A stretch of 64,000 nt of DNA. Source: Trebouxia sp. TZW2008. Taxonomy: Eukaryota > Chlorophyta > Trebouxiophyceae > Trebouxiales > Trebouxiaceae. The notes under the pieces are model-generated. The model was given only the letters and a program-made list of their open reading frames with translations. It had not been told where the DNA came from and did not search any database. Of the stretch, positions 49,520-60,700 are shown piece after piece. The stretch is taken from the NCBI GenBank assembly GCA_002118135.1, contig BDIU01000103.1, positions 186,001 through 250,000 of the forward strand, written 5' to 3'. Both the position numbers and the translations under genes were made by a program. Each line of letters opens with the position of its first letter. The stretch's first letter is position 1.

Positions 49520-52500
49520 TCAACTATCATCCCGCAACTGCATGCGCATCCTGGTCTCCCACCTGCATGGCACACACATCTGCTGAAAACGCTTCAAGGA
49601 ACATGCATCACTGTAGTCATGCTGCACAGACATCGCCATGCATGGGGCACTCATGATCACCAACTGTGCAATATGCTGTAGGTCTGAATGGAAGGCTTGC
49701 ACTCGGCGTTCTGACACCGCCATGCATTGGGCGCTTGTGACCGCCAACTGTGTAGTATGCCACAACATTGAATGAAAGGCTTGCACTCAGCATCTTGACA
49801 CCACCATGCATTGGGCACTTGTGATCGCCAACTGCGTGGTGTGCTGCAACACTGCATGTAAGGATTGCACTCAGCATGTTGCCACCAGCATGATGCACAC
49901 AGCATAGTGTATCTACACGGTAAATAGACAGCATTGCCAGACTGAGCATTACTCACATGTATGTCAATGCATCCCTGCGCTTGTCAACAGGCACTATGTT
50001 CTCCTTACACTGCACAGTCTTGTGACTGTCATGATGCACACAGCACACATTGATTGATATGCATTGCAAGGCTGAGCAAAGGTGACATGTACCTCAGTGC
50101 ATCTCTGCGCTTGTCAACAGGCACTATGTTCTCCTTGCTCTGTACAGTCTTCCTGACAGCTTGCCCATGCTTGAGTGTCAAGTCTTTCAGCTTGTCTTCA
50201 GCTGCATGGCAAGCTGCATACAAGCCATTGAAGTCCTGGCCTTTACGATTGCTGGTCTTTGCAGAGCCACCAGACCGCAGGAATGCATCTTTGTTCCAGA
50301 CCTGCTGCAGTTCCCTGCAGTATCAAGTCAGGTTTTGACGAGTGTCAAGTCTCCCAGCTTGTCTCAAGCATGGCAAGCTGCATACAAGCCATGGAAGTCC
50401 GTGCCTTTGCAATTGCTGGTCTTTCAACTGCCGCCAGACCGCAGGAATGCATCTTTGTTCCAGAGCTGCTGCAGTTCCCTGCAGCACCACTTCAGGCATG
50501 GGTGCTGCTGAGAATGTCTATGCCATTAGGTATCATGTTGAGACCCTCTGTAGGGGCAGCCTTTCAATTTGTCCTCAGTCCTCAGCTGCATGGCAAGTGG
50601 CATACAAGCCATTGAAGTCCTGGCCCTTGCAATTGCTCGTCTTTGCACAGCCACCAGATCGCAGAAAAGCATCTTTGTGTCAGACCTGGTAGAGTTCCCT
50701 GCAGCATCATCTGTTGATGAGTATTGAGTCTCTCAGCTCATCCTTGGTTGCATGGCAAGCTGCATACAAGCCATTGAAGTCATGGCCTTTGCGATTGCTG
50801 GTCTTTGCACGATCACCGGACCGTAGGTAGATGCATCTTTGTTCCAGGCCTGCTGCAGTTCCCTGCAAAACCACTTCAGACAACACTGCTGCTGAGAAGG
50901 TGTTTGCCGTTAGGCGTCATATCGGGAGCCTCTGTGAGTAGAGTCAAGTCTCGCAGCTTGTCTTCAGCTGCATGGTATGATGCATGCAGCCCATTCAAGT
51001 CCCGCCCTTTACGATTGGTCTTTGCACAGCCACCATACCGCAGGAATGCATCTTTGCTCCAAACTCGCTGCAGTTCCCTGCAGCATGAATCCAGGCATTG
51101 ATGAGTATCAAGTCTCTCAGCTTGTCTTCAGCTGCATGGCATGCTGCATACAAGCCCTTGAAATCCTGGCCCTTGTGATTGCTGATTTTTGCACAGCTGC
51201 CAGACTGCAGGAATGCATCTTTGCTCCAGACCTGCTGCAGTTCCCTGCAGCACCAACCACGTATTGCTGCTGCTGAGAAAAGAGCAAAGAATGAAAGTAT
51301 GTGCCGTTGGGCGTCATTTCAGAAATCTCTGTGCAGAGCAGCCTCGGCGCTGCTGACTACAGCTAGGCAGCGGCTTTGTCCAACAGCCTGAATTACAATC
51401 TAGCTGCACAGCACCGCTAAAAAGAGTGAGACATGCTACTAAATGCCAAAATGGGTTGAGTCATGTCTCATGGTCTTATGTTCACGCCAACTACAGAAGG
51501 CGACGCCTGCGTAGGGGGATGGCCAGAGGACCAAATGCTGATTTGTTTGGCTCAGTATTTGATCCTTCACCAGCACTCATGGCCAGGGTAGCTAAGCAGA
51601 TTGCATTGCATTAATAGTGACGCGTCTGGAGCCAAAGATCGTGCATCTGTCAGATGTAGTAGGACTTGGCAAATGGGGACATGGTTTGCAGACCTGTAAA
51701 TTTCAGTACTTCTTTGAGAGTGCAGGTATGCAAGCTTGCACTGCATACTGCAGCAGACAACTATTCACCTGTATCTCGAAACTCTGTCCACCTTCTTGGG
51801 CTTGGCGGCTTGAGCTGGCACAATGAAGCTGTTGTTCAGGACAGGCAAGCTGCGCTGAGAGGAGCACCCCAAAACCGACCTGGGACTGGGCTCATAACCC
51901 CTAGCAGACTGCTTAGCTCTGTTTTGCTGCGCACCGCTCTGACCAAAGCTGTCAGTAAAAGCAGCTTCCTGTTCCCAACCTGTGTTGTGTTGCACACTGC
52001 TTTTGGCAAAGCTGTCAGTAAAAGCTTCCTGTTCCCAATCTGTGCTAGGTCTGCTACCATGTGGCCTGACACAGTCCTGAAAAGTGTGGTCGTACTGGTT
52101 GGGGACAGCATCTGCTGCAACTCTGTTGCTGTCAGGCGCATAGTCAGCTTGTCTAGAAATGCTGCGAAGCTCATCTCGCAGACTCTGCAGTTGTGCGCTG
52201 TGTGTCAAACCAGAACTGCTGGCATGCTGTGCGTGGACTGTGCTTGAATCTACAACGTGCTCATCCTCCTGCTGCTTTGTAGTTTGAGCCGAAGGAAATG
52301 CTGTCTGCTGAGGGCCTAGCTGAGAGCGTAGCTGAGGTCGAGAAGCTCCTCCCTTGGGTTTGGCGTCTCTGCAGAAGCTGGCTGCAAGCTCATCCAACTC
52401 CCTGCTCAGGCTGTCAAAGCCCTGTTTCAAAGGCCTGCTGTGTGTGAGCTGGGTGTGTCGTGCTGGTATCGCATGGTATGTGTCTGAAGTCCTTTGTCTA

Positions 52501-53166
52501 CTGCCACCCACACTCTGTGACCTGAGAGGAGCACACTGGAATAACAGATTCTCAACCTTGTGTTCTGCGTTTGGTTGGTGGAAGTTGGACTTACATTTCA
52601 TCTCTCATGCATTGCAGCTGCTCAAGGTGATTGCCTCGCACTGCTTGAGCTTCCACAAACTGTTTGCTTCCTGAGGAATGAATTGTGCCACTCAAGGGAG
52701 ATTCTGAGGCTCCTTTGCTCTGCATCATCGGTTCATGTTTGAGGATGCCAGGGAGGTTGTGCGTAGTCTCAGTGCATACATTTTGGTCGGAAGCAAATGT
52801 TGCACCGCTAGCACTTGCCTTGAACATGTCTTGTGTTGTGGAAGAGAGTGTTCCACGTGTTCCCCATGTGAGATCGAGCTCAGGGGTGCGAGGCAGTGCC
52901 CTGGGTGCTGTTGCTGTGTGGCATGCTGCAGGCAAGCTGGGCTGACTGGTCTTTGCAGTAGAGAACTCAACTTGCAAATCAACGTGGTCTCCTTTGCCAC
53001 GGCTCGAGTTTTCTTGGATCACGGGTTGCTGACAGGCTGTCAATAAGTCGTTGTTCTCTTGCAGAAACTTGACGATGACATCAGTTGGCAGTGAGTGTCC
53101 AAGCAGCTTCAACTGCTTCTTGATTGCATCAACTTCAACGCTCGGCACGGGCATGTGTTGGCTCAT
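49520..53166 (-). CDS. HYLS1: HYLS1 centriolar/ciliogenesis protein
   Basis: Four minus-strand exons: 53166-52595, 52521-51769, 50314-50093, 49562-49520 (TGA); 1,590 nt, 529 aa, phases all match. The N-terminus has the HYLS1 helix (VDAIKKQLKLLGHSLPTDVI). The middle is Ser/Gln-rich and includes two related repeats (DWEQEAFTDSF and GWEQEAAFTDSF). The C-terminal HYLS1 box spans three exons: KKVDRVSRYRELQQVWNKDA, VPVDKRRDALR and WETRMRMQLRDDS, matching the conserved DxVxRYxxxxxxW and RRxxLRW core. HYLS1 is a core centriole component needed for cilium formation. The intron before exon 3 has grown to 1.45 kb by five extra copies of that exon's acceptor and first half (B-F); the intron after it holds an 84-bp triple repeat. 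Head-to-head with the methyltransferase gene (286 bp). Confidence 0.93.
49639..49890 (-). repeat. 84-bp tandem repeat, three units, in the last HYLS1 intron
   Basis: Units 49639-49722, 49723-49806 and 49807-49890, each 84 bp and beginning CATGCAT-GGGC on the plus strand. The length is a multiple of three, and one minus-strand frame stays open through all units (recurring K/E-C-P-M-H-G). It lies between HYLS1 exons 3 and 4. Confidence 0.85.
49975..50160 (-). repeat. Partial copy of the end of HYLS1 exon 3
   Basis: On the minus strand 50035-49975 repeats the end of exon 3 (50150-50093): both code ENIVPVDKRRDAL. In the downstream copy the donor AG|GTACATG has become ACATACATG, so it is dead. 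Confidence 0.75.
50170..51251 (-). repeat. HYLS1: Six tandem copies of the HYLS1-box exon start (A-F)
   Basis: Approximate plus coordinates: A 50170-50320, B 50340-50484, C 50573-50705, D 50722-50867, E 50940-51084, F 51107-51250. Each has, on the minus strand, an acceptor TGCAG|GGAACT and about 145 bp coding ELQQVWNKDAFL ... AACHAAEDKLKDL. A alone continues into the rest of the exon with a donor. E and F are open over the unit; B has a TGA after GGS; C has TGA in place of the conserved Trp codon; D has a 2-base insertion. Copies alternate between short spacers and longer ones sharing a CTGCTGAGAA-rich segment, suggesting growth by unequal exchange of both single and double units. Confidence 0.9.
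51466..51615 (+). other. Short coding-like segment opposite to HYLS1
   Basis: After a CTACAG acceptor-like site at about 51481, the plus strand reads RRRLRRGMARGPNADLFGSV then FDPSPALMARVAKQIALH and stops at TAA. Composition looks like real protein rather than shadow frame, and it sits in a HYLS1 intron on the other strand. I see no partner exon upstream, so it may be a gene relic. Confidence 0.3.
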
Positions 53167-53452
53167 GGCGCCACTTAGCGCAGGACAGATCGTATGGAAG
53201 CCCGAAGAATCGCAAGCACGGCTCAGTCAAAAGGCAATGAAGTCGGTCTCCTGAATTCAAAACGTCTCGTTAGTCAACAATATTGATAGAATGTTGACCT
53301 GCAAAAATTGCGTCCCTGTCTGCTTAAGCATTGGCAGTTGACCCCATCGGGGCTCCGGCGTAGGGCCTGTTGCCTTAGCGCAACAGGCTGATGCTCTTGT
53401 GTAGACAGGTACTGTTGTCCTGCGCATAGGCATTGGCTTACCACACACGGAT
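53167..53452. promoter_or_regulatory. Divergent promoter region, HYLS1 and methyltransferase
   Basis: 286 bp between diverging start codons. No specific element identified. Confidence 0.5.
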
Positions 53453-55036
53453 ATGTCGTCTGAAGTTCATGTTGTTGCGCAAGAGGCAAGTGGTTCTGAA
53501 GCTCAAGACATTGTTCTGTGGTGCATGTTGATTTCTGATTTCAAAAGTGGCTCCATTGCTTGAAGTCTGCAGCAGCTCGAACGACAGCCGCTTCTGCTTG
53601 ATCTGCAGTACTCCGATCTCAGTTACTGGGACGAGCGCTACAGGAAGTCCGATGGGGCTTGTTTTGATTGGTACCAGCGATATGACACTTTGAAACATGT
53701 CTTGAATCTTGTCATCCCCAAGGACGCCTCAATCCTGCAGGTTACTGTCTCTCCAGCACCCAAACATCCATACTCAGTCACTGCTATGTGCTTGTGTGTC
53801 AAGAATACACACAACACTCCATAGTCAGTCGGTTGTGTTGCTATGCGATTGTGTGCCATGCAGGTGGGGGTTGGGAACTCAAGGCTGCAGCTGGATATGA
53901 CACTAGATGGCTATGCCTCAATTTTGAGTGTGGATTACTCACCAGTTGTTATACAGCAAATGCGGCGCAGTCACCAGTCACACCTGCAACTGCAGTATGC
54001 TGTTGCTGATGCCAGGTGAGGCAATGTGTTTGAGCCCAGTCCAATCTCAGTCTGACTTCTTCTTTGCTGTGATACACAATGCATCAAACCTGGCTTGAAC
54101 AGTGCATGCATGTTTGCAGAAATATGCCACAGTATGCTGATGCAGCTTTTGGTGCTGTTTTGGACAAAGGCACCCTGGATGCAATGGCATGTAGTCAAAA
54201 TGCTGCCACAGATATTCATAGCATGCTCAAGGAAAGCAGCAGGTAACAGCACTCGCACCTCCTGTCACATGTGTCACTGGTCTGCGCATGCATGCTAGTT
54301 GTATGCTTAAAATGTGGACTCAGCACAAATGCACAAGTATGCCTATGCTAAAGTGGTCTTTTGTGAGCAGACGGCAGCCAATTTGCAAAATGTGTCACAG
54401 GTTACTGAAGCCAAATGGTGTATTCCTTGGTATCAGTTATGGCAGTGCCAATTCTCGAATGCATTGCTTTTTGTCACAAGAATTTCAGTGGGACCCAATC
54501 ATGTACACAATTGACAGAACTGAGGCGCAGCTTGGCGACAATGGCCTGTTTCAGGATGACAAACAGCTCATCATTGCAGGACCCTATCTGCCACAGGTGA
54601 TGATGACCCTGCACAGAATGTGCACATGCCATTGTACGCACACAATCTACATACAGGATACATGTTTAGAATGCACGCACAACATGTGTACACGCCATTG
54701 CACCTGCACTATGTGGTTACAGAATGTATGTACAGCTTGCGTGTACAGAATGTGTGTATAGAATTGAGGTACAGATTGTATTTCCAGAATGCATATACAG
54801 AATGTGTACAGGCTGTGCAGCGCACACCTGTACAGTTGTGTCCCAGGCATATGTTCATTTTGCTGCTTGTATTGTGTCAGGTATCCCTGAGAAGGCACAT
54901 TGCTGTATGATTTGCACACCTGACAATTGTGATCGTGGCTGCTGCATAGGACGCCTTGGAGCTGCTGGACTCAGAGTCTGATGGGACACACTATGTGTAT
55001 GTGTGCAAAAAGCATGATTCAAGTGTGAAGCACTGA
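53453..55036 (+). CDS. EEF1A-lysine-methyltransferase-like SAM enzyme (EEF1AKMT4/METTL13 type)
   Basis: Six exons: 53453-53485, 53609-53740, 53864-54015, 54120-54242, 54401-54596, 54950-55036 (TGA); 723 nt, 240 aa. The family opening SYWDERYRKSDGACFDWYQR is intact. SAM motif I is VGVGNSRL, motif II SVDYSPVVIQQM, then AVLDKGTLDAMA with the DKGTLD signature, and RLLKPNGVFLGISYG. Vertebrate EEF1AKMT4 and the N-terminal half of METTL13 methylate elongation factor 1A lysines; yeast Efm-type enzymes are related. Which residue is modified here cannot be told. The first intron has a GC donor (GAG|GCAAGT), needed to join MSSEVHVVAQE to YSDLSYWDE in phase. The fifth intron contains ACAGAATGT-type degenerate repeats (54700-54830). 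Confidence 0.88.
54700..54830 (+). repeat. Degenerate TACAGAATGT repeats
   Basis: Recurring (A/G)TACAGAATG(T/C) words spaced 14-25 bp in an intron of the methyltransferase gene. Confidence 0.55.
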
Positions 55037-55521
55037 TGGGCTGCTCACTCGTTACCATGTACTGAATGCAGCTCATTATGTCATGTGAGCAAGCTCATCA
55101 TTGCTTGCATTCCCATGCTGACAATGCTCAGAAATTGCGGTGAGAGTACTTGTACTACTCGGCATTCTTGTGTGTGTTTACAGTCATGATGGTTTGTGTT
55201 GATCTTCCGTCAGGTGACTCACAAATACAGTGTGTTTGCCCTTGAGACGTGTGTCTGGTGATTCTCAGAATACGTTGTTCCATGTTGACGTGCAGCGTAA
55301 GTTTGCTGCTGCTCAACTCCTCAGTCATTTGCTCAGACTTGCACTGCTGTCTGACTGGTACTGGTACTGGCCGTCACTTATTTCTCATGTACTTGCTGAG
55401 AACTGCTGTGACTACAGCTGCAAACAGACATCGTTCTTGACAATGGCACATATGTTAGCAGTACAAGCTGTTGTAGTTGTACTTGCATCAATTGGTCAAA
55501 AACAGGGCTTTGGAAACACAC
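55037..55521. other. Tail-to-tail spacer, methyltransferase to UPRT
   Basis: Presumed 3' UTRs. No supported exon, RNA gene or mobile element. Confidence 0.5.
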
Positions 55522-57316
55522 TCAAAGGGTCCCATAAGCCCTGTCTCCAGCATCACCCAAGCCAGGGTTGATGTACCCCTTGTCATTGAGCTCTGCATCT
55601 ATTTGTGCCGCATACACCTTCAGTCCTGTACACGCATAAGCTGTCAACGCCTGCAGATGCATGCACATGAAGGAACATCCAGGACAAAACAAGATCATTG
55701 CAGGCCTGAGCTTACCAACAAACTTTTCGGAAAGCTGCTTGAGAGCAGGCGGACACGCCACCACACAGACCACAATCATGTTGTTGACATTGCCACCCCT
55801 GGAAACAATGTCGTTCAACACATGAACTATCGTTCCTCCTGCATTTACAGGTCAGATTCCGTGTTTGCTAACAGGCAGCAGAACCAACCAGCGCATCAAA
55901 AGGTCAGATGTCAAGTGGACAGGAGCAGCCTACTGCAAAAGCATACTGCAACTGTTATGAGACCTACCTGTAGCTAGCATGGGGTCTACTACCAATATAC
56001 GGTCCTCGGGACTGAAGCTCTTGGGGAGCTTGTTCAAATACGATGTGGGCTGCACAGCCAACAATGATTAGTGAAACAATGCCATATTTCTACGCATTCA
56101 GGTTCAGTACAAATTTTGCAACGACTCGATAGATGCTGCAGGGCAAGTGTTGGCCCTGTCTGCGAGGACTGCTTTTTGTAAGCACAGGAAAGCAAGCATT
56201 CCCAAAGTAAGGGTGAGTACATGTACAGGCAATGCGCCAAACAAAGCAAGCAGACAAGCCTGCTGCTATGCTGATGTACCTGTAGCGTTTCCTCATTACG
56301 CACCAGGCCGACATGGTACGTCACTTGAGCAGGCAAGACTGTCGAAATCTGCTCCACCATAACCAGACCAGCTCGTAGAATGGGCACAACCTGCATGACA
56401 CTCAACCATCATTGACTATGCACATCAGCTGTAAGATCGCTTTGCAGCTAGGCGTGTGACATGCTTGACAACCCTGCGCTTAACATTGCTGGTCATGTTT
56501 TGCAAAATGGGATCAATGCACAACAGAGCAGCATCACCATGGTAGCAGATTAGCATGGCAGAGCAGAATGGCTTGAACAGCATGGCTTGAACAGCATGGC
56601 AACATAAGCATAGCTTCAATAGCATGGCCCTTGCACAGGAGATGACATGTGCAAACCCAGAATGTTTCAGCTGGCCAGGGCACCACATGGATCCAAGCAG
56701 ACAAGCAGCATTTCACTGGACTGATGTTGACAAGCGCACTTCAGGCAAGGCGAGTGCATTCAAAGCATGTGTGATGAGTACCTTTACAGGTTGCATGGGA
56801 TCCACAAAGGTTGCATCTGCCAAACCAACTGGTGACATCACTTGTTGCTGCATTGTGGGCAGCCAGTCACGGCCTAGCTCATATATGAGCAATCTGCCAA
56901 GCTCTGCTATGGCTGCCCTGAAGATAGGCGGTGGGGTCATGTCATTCCTTGCTATGGCCAGCCAGTGCTGTATCAAGGGGTGAGGTGGGACGTATATCTA
57001 CAGCAGTAGCGACCCTGACGAGAGTGCTTGATTGTTGGTAGACGGATGGCTTTTGACACAGAAGTAAAAGCTATGTTGAGCTTACCAGCATTTGCTGCTT
57101 TGGAGGGGTTGGAGCTCGTGCAGGAGCGGGTGGTGGGACGTCGCTGGCAGCCGCTTGGCATCTGATCGCACAGTGTTGCTGCCCACGATGGGCGAGACGT
57201 GGTTGCCGGGCGCGAGCTCTATGTGACAGAGGTTGAACAGGAGGGTGCAAACAGCTGTGAGCGTGTGCAAGCCCAGGAGCTTGTTTGACCCCTAGCGATT
57301 GCGTGCCGCAGAACAT
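55522..57316 (-). CDS. UPP: Uracil phosphoribosyltransferase, probably plastid-targeted
   Basis: Six minus-strand exons: 57316-57086, 56997-56788, 56390-56280, 56049-55968, 55838-55716, 55625-55522 (TGA); 861 nt, 286 aa, all in phase. The ~70-residue leader is rich in Arg, Pro, Ala, His and Gln with few acids, as in transit peptides; Met at 57316 is the first ATG in the open frame. The enzyme is complete: [45 protein letters not shown], the PRPP loop [11 protein letters not shown], and the uracil-binding end [17 protein letters not shown]. It converts uracil and PRPP to UMP in pyrimidine salvage. Plants run this reaction in plastids with a single active UPP. Head-to-head with the P450 gene (423 bp). 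Confidence 0.95.
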
Positions 57317-57739
57317 GACTAGACTGAAAAACGTTCGAGGCACTGCCTGAAGTGTAAGGTCTGAGCGCGTGGAGTACACTCGGGCTCGATGCTACGAGAT
57401 CAGCCCTGTAGTGCTGTTAATGCCACAACAGTGATATGTAGCTGAGCGATGATGCTTGCGTTAACGTAGGAATGCAGGAAGTAAGCTGATCACGCAAGCG
57501 GTGCTGCTGCGCATTGCAGCCTGCGCGACAAACATGTTTTAGACGGCATTCCGCCGTTTGATCTTCCATGGTGCTTCAATCGAGCTCGGTACAAGCTTAA
57601 GCGCTCAGCGAGATCAAGTACGAAGCACCGCATGCAGTCTGCATGTGCAGTCAGTGCCACAACGTATTTTCCAAGAATTGCACCACTGAGTGCCCAAGCA
57701 AACCTGCAGGCCATTTTCGACCGCAACTGATCCACTGTG
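57317..57739. promoter_or_regulatory. Divergent promoter region, UPRT and P450
   Basis: 423 bp between diverging start codons. Minus-strand frames in this stretch have no splice or domain support. Confidence 0.5.
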
Positions 57740-60700
57740 ATGTTCGGGATCGTTCCCATTCTGGCTCTTGCCTGCGTCTTGGTGGCTTCGATAGCGTTCC
57801 TAAGAAGATTTGGTGATGCAACAAGCCAGCATGCAGCTCCTCGAGTAGCTGGTCTGCCAGTGCTTGGCAGCACTCTCAACCTAGCCCGGGATGGCGCACA
57901 GTTCCTCCACCGCTGCAGAAAACGGGTGATGAGAAGAACGCTTCGCAAACACTTGCTGCAATCAGAGAACAAGCAGTCTCATTCGCTTCTCCTGCAGTAT
58001 GGCGACATCTTTCGCGTGTCACTTGGGGGCCAGCAGATGACCTACTTGACCGGTCCTGACGCCATGAAGCTGTTTTTTTCAGCCCCAGACGACCAGATTG
58101 CGTTCAGGCACGGCCTTTCAGCTCTTGCTGCCATGTGCCTTGTCGCATTATGCCTAAGCTGCATGTGCAATTCAGGCAGGCCGGCAACAGAGCATTTCAC
58201 CCAAAGGGTGTTTGGGCTGCCGTCAGATCTGTTCTTCCCGCACCACACAGCCTTGCTCCAGGGCTTGCGGGGTCAGCTCACCCCTGACCAACTGCCTGTG
58301 CATGGACACACATTGCTAGCGAGCATGCAGCCTCAGGCTCAAAGAGTGATGAGCACTTTGGGTAAGGTAACATCCTACCCCAACACCCTGCTTCAGCAAC
58401 CTGCTTTTACGTTCTGCTTCAAAACCTGGTGTTGTAGCTCTGCTTCAAAGTCCTTCAGCACCCTGCTTCAACTTTCTGTTTTAGTACCGTGCTTCAGTAC
58501 CCTGTTTCAATCCCCCGCTTCAGCACCTTGCTTCTCCATACTGCTTACGCACTCTGCTATAGTGCCCTGCAAATACTTTCTGATTAGCAAATGAAGTGTT
58601 TTCACCTGTCACATGGTACTCATGTTGGTGGCGGTGTAAGCGAAAACATGGTTTGCCCTTACCTGGTCCCTTTGTGCTGACTTGTTAGATGTCTCATTGC
58701 AGCAGGCAGGCCCCTCTCAGCTATTGGCAGTTCCAGCGGTGTTCAAAATCTATGTCTTGCAATGCAGGTAGATCTGATCCAGTGCATCAGGGATTTCACC
58801 TTTGACTTTTATCGATTTGACCTAATTTGACCCAAACTTCTGCATTTGACCCAAACTTCTGGATTTCGTCAATGCCATGAGTTGAATTCTGCTTTGTTCA
58901 CAATGCAGGCAGATTTGTTGCAATGCATTAAGGACATCCTTTTCCCAGCAGCTGTGGAGTCTATCTTTGGCGCCGCCTTCTTGCAGCATCACAGCGTAGC
59001 ACGCCTGCAGCAGGCCTTCTTCAAGTTTGAAGAGGGCTTTGAACTGGCTGCTTCTCCACTGCCTCATTTTCTGCAACCATCCTTCTGTCAAGCCAAACGA
59101 GCACTGTTGGAAGCATTCAGGTACTAGCTGTTGTTCTTGTTTGAGATGACTGTCATGCAGACGACTGTGCTGTTTGTACCATTCTAATCCCCTTAATTCT
59201 GTGCCATCCTCAAAAGTGCTACATGCACTTTGAAGCATGCAGGTATTTGCTTCTTATCATCTTTGTGACAACTGTCACACACTTTGTGCTGTCTCATACT
59301 CTTCAATGCATTGCGTAACAATCCATGCAGACAGTATTGCTGCAGTGATATAACTATTGCAGGGATGTGTCACTGCATGGACGCAGCTGACAAGGATGTC
59401 GCATGCAGTTCCTGGGTACCAGCTTGCACAACTGTCATACACTTTGTGCTGTCTCATGCTCTTTAATGCATTGCGTAATATCCATGCAGACAGTATTGCT
59501 GCAGTGATGAATTACTGCAGGGACGTGTCACTGCATGGATGCAGCTGACAAGAATGTTGCATGCACTTCCTAGGTAGCAGCTTGCCGCTTTCCGGCCAGC
59601 GTATCAAATGACCTCATGCAATGGGCGGTCTGTCTCACGCAGCACTTTCGATTTACGCTGTGCAGCTGACAAGAATGTCATGTGCACTTTCAACTTGGCA
59701 GTTTGCTGATTTGAGCCCAGCGCATAAAAGCAATGACATGATGCAGTTGAGCGTTTGTTTCATGCAAAACTGAGTCAAAGTGTTCCATGAGACAAACACT
59801 CCGTTGCATCAGGTCATTACTTCTTCATGCCATGCCGTGCTGATCAATTTCTGTGCCCATAGATGAGGCATGCATGTGCGTTAGTTCATTGGACACAAGG
59901 CGTGCATGCACACAAGCATGTTCTCTGTCTGAGCATAACAGGGCCAACGCTCACAAAGTATTTCCTGCTCATGTGCAACAGTAGTGATACTGTCTGCACA
60001 GTGTGAGAAGCAAAATTGCTACAGTGCTAAAGTTGCAGTGTCACAGTTTGAAAAGTCACAGTGCTACAATGCTGAGATTATAGCGCTAGAACCATTTGTT
60101 TGGCTTTGCAGAATATCATGGACAGAAGGGCATTTTGAGGACACTGTGGTGGGGCAGTTGCTGCACAGCGTGCCTGATCTGCATCCCATAGCCCCACATG
60201 TGCTTCTGGCCTTGCTTTGGGCTTCACTGGTGAGTCATCAAGCCAACACCCAGCATCTCCGGCCATCTCAATGTGCACTCCAGTTTCGGTTGACGGCGTC
60301 AAGCCAGCTAGGGCACACTGCAGGCTGTGATTGCCCAGACATGAAACTGTACACAGTGCGTCATGCTGCCTTCCCAAGTATACTCTTTGATTCATGAGAC
60401 ATGTGTCCTGGGCTCAAATACATGGTCAATGTGGGCTTTGACCTCAGCTTGAACTTGCGAAGCTGCCTGCAAATGCTGTTGTGAGAGCTGAGCAGGTGCA
60501 TGCAGGCCAACACAGTGCCAGCAGCCTTCTGGGCGCTCGCCTTCCTGCTGCTGCCGGAACACCAGCACTACAAGCAGCAGGTGCTGGCCAGCTGCCAGCA
60601 GTATCACTCCCAGTCTAGCGATGCAACAACAACGATCGCCAGCGATGTGCCGCAGAGAACTGCAATAGACAGACAATCAGTGCAATCTGATCATGCATCA

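Noticed and set aside
49639..49890. Regular repeat that could be taken for a CRISPR array
   Set aside because: Units are contiguous 84-mers with no unique spacers, the locus lies in a eukaryotic intron, and no cas-like gene is present.
50161..51391. Several plus-strand open frames of 70-118 codons with repeated similarity to each other
   Set aside because: They are antisense shadows of the HYLS1 exon-3 copies; the minus strand gives the recognised HYLS1 box with correct splice phases.
57490..57972. Minus-strand 160-codon frame over the UPRT/P450 gap
   Set aside because: Overlaps the P450 first exon antisense and has no recognisable domain.
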